From assembly GCF_007559275.1 (NCBI RefSeq), contig NZ_VMHK01000001.1:372001-436000 (forward strand): DNA of 64,000 nucleotides, written 5' to 3'. Under the pieces are notes generated by a model, which worked only from the letters and a program-made list of their open reading frames with translations, searched no databases and had not been told where the DNA came from. The DNA is from Bifidobacterium apousia. GTDB taxonomy: Bacteria > Actinomycetota > Actinomycetes > Actinomycetales > Bifidobacteriaceae. The position numbers and the translations under genes are program-made. Positions 50,477 to 58,923 of the stretch are shown here, in pieces. Numbering within the stretch: position 1 is the first letter of the stretch; each line of letters begins with the position of its first letter.

Positions 50477-51453
50477 GTCCCAAGCCTGAACCAAGAGAGC
50501 AGGGCACCCAGAGCGCTCAGGGCGAAGCCTGGGATCGGGAACGGACCCTGCTGGACAGTAGCCCCCTGTCATCGCTGGACGATCAGGGTCGGCCAATCCC
50601 GGTCACGATTCCCATAGCCCTGGCGCCAGGGATCAAGGTGGTCTACACCACCAGGCTGGGAGGGGTCTCCTCGGGCGATTATGCCCAGCTGAATCTCGGC
50701 GGCAAGGGGGGCGACGACCCGCAGGCGGTGGCTGCCAACCGTCAGGCCCTGGGCCGCCAGCTGGACCGTCCCATGGTCTTGGTGGATCAGGTTCACTCAG
50801 CCAGGGTCTGGGACGCTGACCAGGGTCAGCCCCAGGGGCGCTGCGAAGCCGATGCGCAGGTGACCACCCGTCGTGACCTGGCCCTGGGCATCTTCGCGGC
50901 CGATTGCCTTCCTGTGCTGCTGACCGACCCCCAGGCCGGCGTGATGGGGGCGGCGCATTGCGGTCGTCGTGGTCTGGTGGCTGGCGTCATTCCGGCCACA
51001 GTCAAGGCCATGACTGACAGGGGCGCCGACCCGTCCAGGATCGTGGCAACGCTGGGGCCTCGGATCTGCGCAGACTGCTATCAGGTGTGTTCGAACCTGG
51101 CTGATGACTTCGAGAAGCGTTTCCCCGGCGCATCAGGACCATGCCGATTCGGCGGAATCGCCATCGACATCGCCGCTGCAGCCAGGATGGAACTGAAGGC
51201 GGCAGGAGTGACCCGTATCGTGGACTCCACCCCGCGGGTCGCTGCCGCCACCAGCTACCTTTGCCAGGATCCGGATCTGGAAGAGCTCTGCAGCCATGAC
51301 AGTGAGGGTCCCTCCCTGTCGAAGCGTCTGGAGGATCTGCGCCGACCCTTGTGCACGCTGGAGAATCCGCTCTGGTACTCCCACCGCAGGGCCTCGCTGG
51401 CTAGCAAGGCGGGGGAGGGGCGCATGCTGGCCCTTATCCTGGCCGACGACTGA
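50473..51453 (+). CDS. pgeF: Polyphenol oxidase/laccase-domain protein (PgeF, YfiH family)
   Basis: A 326-residue member of the YfiH/PgeF family, which acts on purine nucleosides and corrects peptidoglycan precursors in E. coli. The zinc-site residues are visible: His in DQVHSARV, Cys in AADCLPVLL and His in AAHCGRRG (usually AHAGWRG). TRLGGVSSGDYAQLNL is the conserved N-terminal motif. It carries an N-terminal extension of about 45 polar residues. It overlaps the aldo/keto reductase stop (ATGA). The motif change near the second His is conservative enough to keep the assignment. Confidence 0.87.
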   Translation: MSPKPEPREQGTQSAQGEAWDRERTLLDSSPLSSLDDQGRPIPVTIPIALAPGIKVVYTTRLGGVSSGDYAQLNLGGKGGDDPQAVAANRQALGRQLDRPMVLVDQVHSARVWDADQGQPQGRCEADAQVTTRRDLALGIFAADCLPVLLTDPQAGVMGAAHCGRRGLVAGVIPATVKAMTDRGADPSRIVATLGPRICADCYQVCSNLADDFEKRFPGASGPCRFGGIAIDIAAAARMELKAAGVTRIVDSTPRVAAATSYLCQDPDLEELCSHDSEGPSLSKRLEDLRRPLCTLENPLWYSHRRASLASKAGEGRMLALILADD

Positions 51454-51572
51454 TGCAGTATGTTGATTGATCCGGCTTCCGGCAGCCGGAGCAGGCCTCG
51501 GGTGCAGATGTTCGGTGCAGATAGCGCCGGGTCTGCGCCCCTTCCTGTCCTCGCGTGAGTACCGTTGAGTTT

Positions 51573-52364
51573 ATGAGTGAGAGCAGAGCATCAGCAGCCC
51601 CGTCCGAGGTCAGTCAGGATAACGCAGAGCCGGAGGAGCAGATTCAGCCAGTTGTGGCGGTGATTCTGGCAGCCGGGCTGGGCGTTCGGTTTGACGAGAG
51701 CAACCCCAAGCAGCTGGTGCAGGTGGGCGGCAAACCCATCATCGCCTGGTCAATTGATGCCTTCCAGTTCAATGCCCGGGTCACCGACATTCTGGTCGTG
51801 GTCAACGATCGGGTGCGGGAGGCTGTCGAGGCCATCGTGGGCGATGACACCTACGACAAGGTCCGCACGGTCATCCAGGGCGGCATCGAGCGCATGGACA
51901 GCACCGAGGCGGCCCTGCAGACCCTGGCCGAAGCGGAGATCCCCCAGGACGCCAAGCTGCTCATCCACGATGCCGTACGCCCCTTCGTCAGCCAGGAGTC
52001 CATCAATGGCTGCATCGATGCCCTGGATACCTTCAACGCCGCAACCGTGGCCGTGGCCTCGACCGACACCATGCTGATGGCCGGCGACCTGGGCGAGCGC
52101 AAGGTGGTGCGCCAGGTGCCCGACCGAGACAACATGTTCCGGGCCCAGACCCCGCAGGCCTTCCGCTTCGGCACCCTCCGCAAGGCCTACGACCTGGCCG
52201 CCGCAGACCCCGATTTCCATCCCACCGATGACACCCGGGTGGTGGTGGACCGCCTGCCCGAGGAGCCGGTGGCCATCGTGGCCGGCAGCGTGACCAACAT
52301 GAAGATCACCCTGCCCTCGGACGTGCCCATGGCTGAATGGATAGCGCGCTCCCTGGCCGGGTGA
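51573..52364 (+). CDS. ispD: 2-C-methyl-D-erythritol 4-phosphate cytidylyltransferase
   Basis: The third step of the MEP isoprenoid pathway: CTP plus MEP gives CDP-ME. AVILAAGLGVRF (nucleotide loop), NPKQLVQVGGKPII, LIHDAVRPFV and the C-terminal DTRVVVDRLP support it. The ATG at 51573 gives 263 residues; a GTG at 51555 would add six. TACCGT at 51560-51565 lies 7 nt before the ATG, so a leaderless transcript is likely. About 25 acidic residues precede the core. Confidence 0.93.
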   Translation: MSESRASAAPSEVSQDNAEPEEQIQPVVAVILAAGLGVRFDESNPKQLVQVGGKPIIAWSIDAFQFNARVTDILVVVNDRVREAVEAIVGDDTYDKVRTVIQGGIERMDSTEAALQTLAEAEIPQDAKLLIHDAVRPFVSQESINGCIDALDTFNAATVAVASTDTMLMAGDLGERKVVRQVPDRDNMFRAQTPQAFRFGTLRKAYDLAAADPDFHPTDDTRVVVDRLPEEPVAIVAGSVTNMKITLPSDVPMAEWIARSLAG

Positions 52365-52386
52365 AGCCCTGTGTACCATGGGGCAC

Positions 52387-53106
52387 ATGGAGCAGATCAA
52401 GGTCATCGTCGCCGGATACGATCATTACGAGGGTGTTGATGTCAACCCCTCCTATCAGGTCTCACAGGCTTTGGCCGAGCATGGCATGGAAGGCATGCGG
52501 CCAGTCGGCCCCACCGAGGAGGATCCCTTGGAGGGCGTGGATCTGGCTATTTCCTCCGTTACCATGTCTGTCAGCTTCGCCAAGGCCTGGCCCATCCTGC
52601 ATGAGGCCATAGAGCGCGTGCGCCCTGATATCATCATCGCCACAGGGCTCAAGCGTCGGGCTCGCGGCATCGCCATGGAGCGCTGCGCCGTCAACCTCAA
52701 GGAGGACGACGCTGACGACCGTGAAAATCTTGGGGAGCAGGAGTCTCGAGATGCGGTCCGTCATGCCAGCCGCCAGCCCATCGACCCCCAGGGCCCAGCC
52801 GCCTACTGGACCCGACTGCCGCTGAGGGCTATCCTGCATGACTTCGGCACCTGCGGCATTCCTGCCACCCTGAGCTCGGACGCAGGCACCTATGTCTGCA
52901 ACGCGCTCTTCTACAACCTGCTGGCATGGGCTGCAGGACACAAGGACGTCCTGGCCGGGTTCGTCAGCCTTCCCTTGGTCAACGAAAGCGGCGGTCAGGA
53001 GTGCGGCCTGCCCCTGGATCAGCAGATACAGGCTGTGCGCGAGGTGGTCAATGAGACCATTCGCTACTACCGCAGGCCCTCCTCCAGTCCCATTCTTATC
53101 GCCTGA
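52387..53106 (+). CDS. Pyroglutamyl-peptidase-like protein lacking the catalytic His
   Basis: A 239-residue member of the peptidase C15 (Pcp) fold. VIVAGYDHYEGVDVNPS, IIATGLKRRARGIAMERCAVN (here split at GLKRR) and SSDAGTYVCNALFYN are typical; the catalytic Glu98 and Cys171 are present. The His usually found in GFIHxP is replaced: the sequence reads AGFVSLPLVNE, with Ser194 at that place. The usual triad is therefore incomplete and the enzyme may be inactive or altered. TACCAT (52374-52379) lies 7 nt before the ATG at 52387, so the start is probably leaderless; ATG 52378 would add three residues. Confidence 0.8.
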   Translation: MEQIKVIVAGYDHYEGVDVNPSYQVSQALAEHGMEGMRPVGPTEEDPLEGVDLAISSVTMSVSFAKAWPILHEAIERVRPDIIIATGLKRRARGIAMERCAVNLKEDDADDRENLGEQESRDAVRHASRQPIDPQGPAAYWTRLPLRAILHDFGTCGIPATLSSDAGTYVCNALFYNLLAWAAGHKDVLAGFVSLPLVNESGGQECGLPLDQQIQAVREVVNETIRYYRRPSSSPILIA

Positions 53107-53250
53107 GACCCGTATGTAAGGCCAATGTGTCGGCGGCAGGTCAGACGGCGACTTTCGGCCGGTCATGGGGTAGAGTCGAGGTAAATCCACCGGACCGAAG
53201 ACATTTCTGTCACGGGCCGGCATGTCCTGGTGGCGAAGAGGAGTGTTTCC

Positions 53251-54981
53251 ATGGCCGAAGATCAGTTTCCCGTTGTCCTGCGAGGCTATGACAAGGAGCG
53301 GGTCGACCAGGCCTTGGCGGCCTCGCGGAGCAATCTGGCCCGGTTGCGTCAGCAGATCAAGGCCGATGACGATCGCATTCTGAAGCTGGAGGCGGAACTC
53401 CAGGAGGCCAAGTCCCGCAAGCCCGAACAGCCGCGCAACTCCTTTGCTTCACTAGGAGCCAACGCCCAGCAACTGCTGGCCTCGGCCGAGCAGACCAGCA
53501 CCGAGCTGCTCAACCGCGCCAAGCAGGATGCGGCATCCACCAAGACCTCCGCCCAGGAGAAGGCGACGACCCTGGTCAACGAGGCTCAGCTTGAAGCCAA
53601 GCACATTGTGGACGAGGCCAACGCCAAGGCCAAGTCCATCGTTGAGGCCGCTAACGACGAAGCCAGAACCGTCACCACCACCGCCAAGCAGCAGAGCGAA
53701 CAGAGCAAGTCAGCTGCCGATAAGGTGGTGGCCGAACGTCGACAGGCCTTGGATCTGGAGCTGCAAAACTCCCGCGAGGAGCATGAGAAGCGGCTGGCCA
53801 CCAGCAAGGCCACCCAGGACAGGGAGCTGTCCGAGCAGAAGGCCAAGGCCGCCAAGGAGATTGCCGACAAGCGGCGCAAGAACGACGAGGAGATCGCCAA
53901 GCTCAAGAAAGAGGCGAACGATCAGATCCAGAAGGCCTTGGCCGAGGCCAACAAGAAGCTGGCCGACGTGCGCGAGCAGGTCTCCAAGAGCCTGAATGAC
54001 GCCCGCAGGCAGGCTTCGGAGATCACCGACAAAGCCAAGTCCGAGGCCCAGCAGATCGTGGACGAGTCTAAGGTCACCAGCGCCGAGACCATGGCCAAGG
54101 TCAACGCCGAGGCCGAGCAGGTCCGTTCCGACATCGCCGCCCAGCAGGAGGATGCCACCAAGAAGGTGGGCGAGCTGCTCAAGAGCCTGGAGGATCGGCG
54201 GGTAAAGACCGAGAAGGAGACCCAGGAGCTGATTGAACAGGCCAAGGCCACCCGAAAGGATGCCGATTCGTTCGCCTCCTTCAAGCGAGAGGAGTCCGAG
54301 CGCAAGGCCAACCAGCTGCTGGAGGAGGCCAAGCAGCGCGCCCAGGCCGAAGTCGACGCCCATCGCAAGGCCGCCCAGGCCGAGCTTGACGGGCTCAAGG
54401 ACCACATCACCAAGCTGCAGCACCGGGAGGCCACCATTACCGCTCGGGTCGACGAGCTGCGGAACATCTTCTCCAAGTCCTTCGGCAACTTCGACGGCTT
54501 CCACGATGAGGCTGTGGTCAATGACCAGGACGAGGGGCAGGCGCCCAGCGTGCCCGTGGTCAATGCTGTGCCTGCCGCGGATCCGTTGCCGGCCCCTGCT
54601 GCGTCGGCTACGGCGGCATCCTCGAAGGCTGAAGGCGAGGATCAGGCCGTCGATCAGCCCCTTGCCGACACCCAGGAAGAGGCCCCTCAGACATCAGTCG
54701 ATCCGGTCCCAGCCAGCCAGCCAGCCGATGGTGTGGCAACTGACTCTGCCGATAATTCCGGGGATGATGTCAGCGCGGCTGCGGCTGTCAGGCCCTCAGC
54801 CAATATGCCTACTCAGGTTCTGCCTTCCCCAGCGCCGAGTGCCCTTCCCGATGCCTCCGTCCAGGCCGATGACGCGCCGGCCCAGCGTGAGGACGGACAG
54901 GTGGAGAAGGCGGTCACCGATCAGGAAACGACGGTTATTCCGCCCATCAACGACGACGCTGCCCCGACCGATCAGGACTGA
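53251..54981 (+). CDS. DivIVA-domain coiled-coil protein
   Basis: A 576-residue protein. The N-terminal segment FPVVLRGYDKERVDQAL resembles the DivIVA/Wag31 membrane-targeting motif. A very long coiled coil follows (about residues 20-400), rich in Ala, Lys, Glu and Gln, including many KAKSE-like heptads. The last 150 residues are acidic, Ala/Pro-rich and probably disordered. AGAGGAG 8 nt before ATG 53251 sets the start; an in-frame GTG at 53230 lies before that site. Actinobacterial proteins of this plan act in polar growth or in envelope scaffolding; the role here is inferred only. Confidence 0.78.
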   Translation: MAEDQFPVVLRGYDKERVDQALAASRSNLARLRQQIKADDDRILKLEAELQEAKSRKPEQPRNSFASLGANAQQLLASAEQTSTELLNRAKQDAASTKTSAQEKATTLVNEAQLEAKHIVDEANAKAKSIVEAANDEARTVTTTAKQQSEQSKSAADKVVAERRQALDLELQNSREEHEKRLATSKATQDRELSEQKAKAAKEIADKRRKNDEEIAKLKKEANDQIQKALAEANKKLADVREQVSKSLNDARRQASEITDKAKSEAQQIVDESKVTSAETMAKVNAEAEQVRSDIAAQQEDATKKVGELLKSLEDRRVKTEKETQELIEQAKATRKDADSFASFKREESERKANQLLEEAKQRAQAEVDAHRKAAQAELDGLKDHITKLQHREATITARVDELRNIFSKSFGNFDGFHDEAVVNDQDEGQAPSVPVVNAVPAADPLPAPAASATAASSKAEGEDQAVDQPLADTQEEAPQTSVDPVPASQPADGVATDSADNSGDDVSAAAAVRPSANMPTQVLPSPAPSALPDASVQADDAPAQREDGQVEKAVTDQETTVIPPINDDAAPTDQD

Positions 54982-55004
54982 TCAGCAAAGGACATTGTTC
55001 GTCA

Positions 55005-55039
55005 GGGCCGGATCGCAGGCATGGTCTGCGATCCGGCCC
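55005..55039 (+). terminator. Strong hairpin after the coiled-coil gene
   Basis: A perfect 14-bp stem (GGGCCGGATCGCAG with its complement) and a 7-nt loop, followed by TGTCGTTCC. The T-run is weak, but the stem is exceptional. Confidence 0.65.
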
Positions 55040-55157
55040 TGTCGTTCCGCCTTGCTTGGAAGTTGGGTGGCCGTCAATCTCGACCAGAACACCTGCTGAG
55101 GCCTAGAGTCGGTAGTGAAGAGGTGCAGGCCAAGTGTCACGGGGTTGGGAGAGCGTC

Positions 55158-56138
55158 ATGCAGCAATCACGGCACGCATCATCACATGTGTCCGCCACGG
55201 GGTCATCCGGGTCGGCTGTTTCGCGCCCATGGAGTGCCCAGGTGCGCCGTGGGGTGGACCTGCAATCCCTCTATGCCCTGGTGTATCTGGTGGCGGCCAA
55301 CCTGATCGCCGGGGTTCTGAATCTGCCCTCGGTGGCCGCGGCCCTGGGCATTGCCCGTCAGCCGGGGCTGGCCGATCTGCTGGGCGATCTGGTCATGCTG
55401 GTCTTTCTCTTCGGCACCCGCAGCCAGGATCTGCGCGGGCGCGGGACCAACCCTGTGCAGTACAAGGCGCAAACCAATCCTGGCCCAGCCGCGCTGATCG
55501 GGGCCATCCTGCTGATTATGCTGGCCAGCAGCATCGAGACCGGCTTCACCTGGGTGGTCAACCAGGGATCCCAGGCCCTGGGGCTGGTCTACCATTCCAC
55601 TACCTCCCAGATCGCGGCGGGCCAGCACGGGTTCCTGTCGCCCCTGGACACGGCTATCCTGGTCCCCGTCGTCGAGGAGTTCCTGCTGCGTGGCGTGGTC
55701 ATGGGCCGACTCAGGCCCTACGGACGGACCTTCGCCATCGTCACCTCCTCCTTTATCTTCGCCTGCCTGCACGGAGACATCACCCAGAGTCTGTTCACCT
55801 TCCTGCTGGGCCTGGTTCTGGGTGTCATCGCCATGGAATACTCCATCCTCTGGTCCATGGCACTGCATATCTTCAACAACCTGGTCCTGGCTGACGCCAT
55901 GATGTGGCTGACCCAGACAGTGCCGGCCCGCACCGGCTCGATGATCAACCAGGGCATGACCCTGCTGGGCCTGATCGGGGGACTGGTCGTCCTCTGGCTG
56001 ATTCGCGGACAGTTGGCAGACCGCCTGCGCGCCAATCGCTCACGCCCCGGAACCTATAAGGGCTGGATCTCTCTTGGTCTGGCGGTCCTGGTGGCCCTGG
56101 CCGTGGTCAATGCGGCCCAGCGCTTCTCTCTGGCTTGA
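55158..56138 (+). CDS. CPBP family intramembrane glutamic endopeptidase
   Basis: A 326-residue multi-pass membrane protease (Abi/CAAX family). The three motifs are Glu173-Glu174 with Arg in VEEFLLRGVV, His205 in FACLHGD and His237 in HIFNN. About eight hydrophobic segments are visible. ATG 55158 is preferred because GGGAGAG lies 5 nt upstream; a GTG at 55134 has no such site. Bacterial members are linked to bacteriocin self-immunity or protein maturation; the target is unknown. Confidence 0.87.
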   Translation: MQQSRHASSHVSATGSSGSAVSRPWSAQVRRGVDLQSLYALVYLVAANLIAGVLNLPSVAAALGIARQPGLADLLGDLVMLVFLFGTRSQDLRGRGTNPVQYKAQTNPGPAALIGAILLIMLASSIETGFTWVVNQGSQALGLVYHSTTSQIAAGQHGFLSPLDTAILVPVVEEFLLRGVVMGRLRPYGRTFAIVTSSFIFACLHGDITQSLFTFLLGLVLGVIAMEYSILWSMALHIFNNLVLADAMMWLTQTVPARTGSMINQGMTLLGLIGGLVVLWLIRGQLADRLRANRSRPGTYKGWISLGLAVLVALAVVNAAQRFSLA

Positions 56139-56252
56139 CAAAGGCACAGTTGTCCACATCATCCGCCAGGCGAACCCATGAGGACCGATTCCCGCTATGC
56201 TGAATACAGGGATGCAGATACATCCGCATGAAAGGAAACAAGGACAGACCGT

Positions 56253-57617
56253 ATGACATCAGTACTGACACCACTGGATCAGACCCGTTTGGAGGGCCTG
56301 CGCACCGCCTTCGATGAGCGCGAGGCCAACCATGTCGCCATGAATGCCGTCACTCAGGTAGGCATTGACGAAGTGGCCCACAACTATAACCGCTCCCGTC
56401 TGCTCCAGCACCGTTTTTCGGTCAGCATCGACAATGGCACGGTCACCTCGCAGGCGCACTCTGGCCGCTGCTGGCTCTTCAGCTCGCTGAACGTGGCCCG
56501 ATTCGTGGCCCGCAAGGCTCTGAACATCGATGGTGAAAGCACCGCCAACCCCATGGGCGACTTCGAGCTGTCCCAGAACTATGCCATGTACTATGACAAG
56601 CTTGAGCGCGTCAACTACTTCCTGCGCGACGTGGCGGCTCTGGTGCGTGCTGGCGAGCCCGTGGACTCCCAGCTCATGCGCTTCTTGATGGGCGATGTCA
56701 TGGGCGATGGCGGCCAGTGGATCATGGCCATGAACATCTATAAGAAGTACGGCGCAGTGCCCAAGCAGTTCTATCCCGAGACCGCTTCCTCCCAGAACAC
56801 CAGCCAGATGAACGACCAGCTCCGTCGCCTGCTTCATCAGGCCACGGCTCACATGGTGGCCAACCCGGATGGCATCGACGGGATCATCGATCAGACCCTG
56901 GAGGCCGGTCACCGTATCCTGACCATTCATCTGGGCACCCCGCCCACCAGCTTCGACTGGGAGTGGACCGACAAGGACGGCGTCTTCCACAGGGATGGGC
57001 GGATCACCCCGCAGGAGTTCTGGAAGCGCTACGTGAATGCCGGACTTGAAGACTATGTCTGCCTGGTCGACGATCCGCGTCCCGAGCACCCCAAGGGCCG
57101 CAAGATCGGCATCGAGCATCTGGGCAACGTGGCTGGCGGCGATCCCACCGAGTATCTGAACGTTCCGGTGGAGGTCATGAAGGACTGCGCCCGTCGTCTG
57201 ATGAGCGAGCAGGGCCTGCCGGTCTGGTTCGGCGCCGACTGCCACCCCATGATGGACCGCAAGGCCGGTCAGTGGGCCACTGACCTGTTCGAGTACGGCC
57301 GGGTCTACGGTGTGGACTTCGACATGGACAAGGAGCAGCGGGTGCGCTTCGGCGACTCGGCCCAGAACCACGCCATGGCATTCGTGGGTGTGGATGTGGC
57401 CGATGACGGCCGGACCACCAACCGCTGGCGGGTGGAGAACTCCTGGGGCGGGGACATCGCCAACAAGGGCTACTTCACCATGAGCGACGACTGGTTCAGC
57501 CAGTATGTCTATGAGGTGGCCGTGCCCAAGTCCATGCTGCCCGAGGAGTATCGCCGGGCCTTCGACCAAGAGGCCATCATGCTGCCCGCCTGGGATCCCA
57601 TGGGCGCCCTGGCCTGA
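56253..57617 (+). CDS. pepC: Aminopeptidase C (bleomycin hydrolase family)
   Basis: A 454-residue cytosolic cysteine aminopeptidase of family C1B, forming hexamers and trimming peptides from the N-terminus. The catalytic residues are Cys73 (SGRCWLFSSLN), His373 (NHAMAFVGV) and Asn396 (ENSWGG). The length equals that of lactic-acid-bacterial PepC. AAGGA lies 8 nt before the ATG. It stands between the CPBP protease and the DAHP synthases and seems to be its own unit. Confidence 0.95.
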   Translation: MTSVLTPLDQTRLEGLRTAFDEREANHVAMNAVTQVGIDEVAHNYNRSRLLQHRFSVSIDNGTVTSQAHSGRCWLFSSLNVARFVARKALNIDGESTANPMGDFELSQNYAMYYDKLERVNYFLRDVAALVRAGEPVDSQLMRFLMGDVMGDGGQWIMAMNIYKKYGAVPKQFYPETASSQNTSQMNDQLRRLLHQATAHMVANPDGIDGIIDQTLEAGHRILTIHLGTPPTSFDWEWTDKDGVFHRDGRITPQEFWKRYVNAGLEDYVCLVDDPRPEHPKGRKIGIEHLGNVAGGDPTEYLNVPVEVMKDCARRLMSEQGLPVWFGADCHPMMDRKAGQWATDLFEYGRVYGVDFDMDKEQRVRFGDSAQNHAMAFVGVDVADDGRTTNRWRVENSWGGDIANKGYFTMSDDWFSQYVYEVAVPKSMLPEEYRRAFDQEAIMLPAWDPMGALA

Positions 57618-57762
57618 GCAACGTCACCAATTTATCCATTGAGCTGTTCGTTCCCGTGGTCTGCATGGATCGCGGGAACGGACCGTCCGCATTGGCCCGG
57701 ACGCGGATGGTCATAAGGAATTCGGGCAAGATCGTCGAAGTACGACAGAGAGGAGAGCGACC

Positions 57763-58923
57763 GTGGCATTCGTCAAGGAACCGGATATCATCCCGGAAGA
57801 GGAGCGGCAGTATTTTGCCGATACGGCCGTCTTTCCCGAAACAGTGGACGTCAACATTCGTCAGCTGGATCCCATCCCGGCCCCCAGGGTCTTTCTGCGC
57901 TCGCGGCCCTTGGATTCGGAGCGTATGGGGTTGGTGCGGGACTCCCGTCAGGCCATTCGGGATGTTCTGCATGGCCGGGACGATCGGCTGCTGGTCATCA
58001 CCGGCCCCTGCTCAGTCCACGACCCGGAGGCTGCTCTGGAGTACGCCCGTCGTCTGTCGGCCGTCAATGAGCGGTTGAAGGATCGGCTGCTGATCGTCAT
58101 GCGGGTCTACTTTGAGAAACCCCGGACCACAGTGGGCTGGAAGGGCCTGATCAACGACCCCGATCTGGATGGAACATTCAATATTCGCAAGGGGATTCGC
58201 CTGGCCCGTCAGGTGCTCTGGCAGGTTCTGGGGCAAGGGATTCCGGCGGCCACGGAATGGTTGGATCCCATCACCCCGCAGTATCTCTCTGACGCGGTCA
58301 GCTGGGGGGCCATCGGGGCTCGGAACACGGAGAGCCAGGTCCACAGGGAACTGGCCAGCGGCATGTCCATGCCCATGGGTTTCAAGAATTCGACCGAGGG
58401 CAGTGTAAAGGCAGCGGTTGATTCCTGCCTGGCCGCAGCATCCGAGCATCACTTCCTGTCCATCAACCTGGACGGCCATGTCATCGCTGCCGAGACCAGG
58501 GGCAATCCAGATTGTCACTTGATTCTGCGCGGTTCCAGTCATGGCCCCAACTACGATTCGGAGTCCGTCCGGTCCGCCCTGGAGGTCATGCATCAGGCCC
58601 CGCTGGGCCCTGGTGCCTGCCGGGGGCTGATCGTCGACGCAGCCCATGGCAACTGCGGCAAGGATCCAGTGCGTGAGGCCCAGGTGGTCGAAGAGCTGGC
58701 AGAACGTATCGCCAAGGGTGAGCAGGGCCTGTCAGGCATCATGATGGAGAGCTTCCTTGAGGGCGGTCACCAGGCTCCGGCCCCGCTGGATCACCTGGTC
58801 TTCGGCCGGTCCGTCACTGATGCCTGCATTTCCTGGGACAGGACCGAGGAACTGCTGCAGATCCTGGCCGATGCCGTGCTGGCTCGTCGGGAAAGGAGAA
58901 GGCATGAGCCGGATGAAGGATGA
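57763..58923 (+). CDS. aroG: 3-deoxy-7-phosphoheptulonate synthase, first copy
   Basis: A 386-residue class I DAHP synthase that condenses PEP and erythrose 4-phosphate, the first step of the shikimate pathway. ITGPCSVHDPEAALEYA, RVYFEKPRTTVGWKGLINDP (both shorter than 20 as typed), GAIGARNTESQVHRELASG, GFKNSTEGS and DAAHGNCGKD are the PEP-, metal- and E4P-binding motifs. It starts at GTG, with AGAGGAGAG upstream. The second copy begins inside its last codons. E. coli-type homologues are feedback-inhibited by Phe, Tyr or Trp; the effector of this copy is not known. Confidence 0.93.
   Translation: MAFVKEPDIIPEEERQYFADTAVFPETVDVNIRQLDPIPAPRVFLRSRPLDSERMGLVRDSRQAIRDVLHGRDDRLLVITGPCSVHDPEAALEYARRLSAVNERLKDRLLIVMRVYFEKPRTTVGWKGLINDPDLDGTFNIRKGIRLARQVLWQVLGQGIPAATEWLDPITPQYLSDAVSWGAIGARNTESQVHRELASGMSMPMGFKNSTEGSVKAAVDSCLAAASEHHFLSINLDGHVIAAETRGNPDCHLILRGSSHGPNYDSESVRSALEVMHQAPLGPGACRGLIVDAAHGNCGKDPVREAQVVEELAERIAKGEQGLSGIMMESFLEGGHQAPAPLDHLVFGRSVTDACISWDRTEELLQILADAVLARRERRRHEPDEG

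Noticed and set aside
57648..57678. GTTCCCG...CGGGAAC inverted repeat between pepC and the first DAHP synthase, considered as a terminator or an amino-acid attenuator
   Set aside because: It has no T-run, no leader peptide rich in aromatic residues and no alternative pairing that I could draw.
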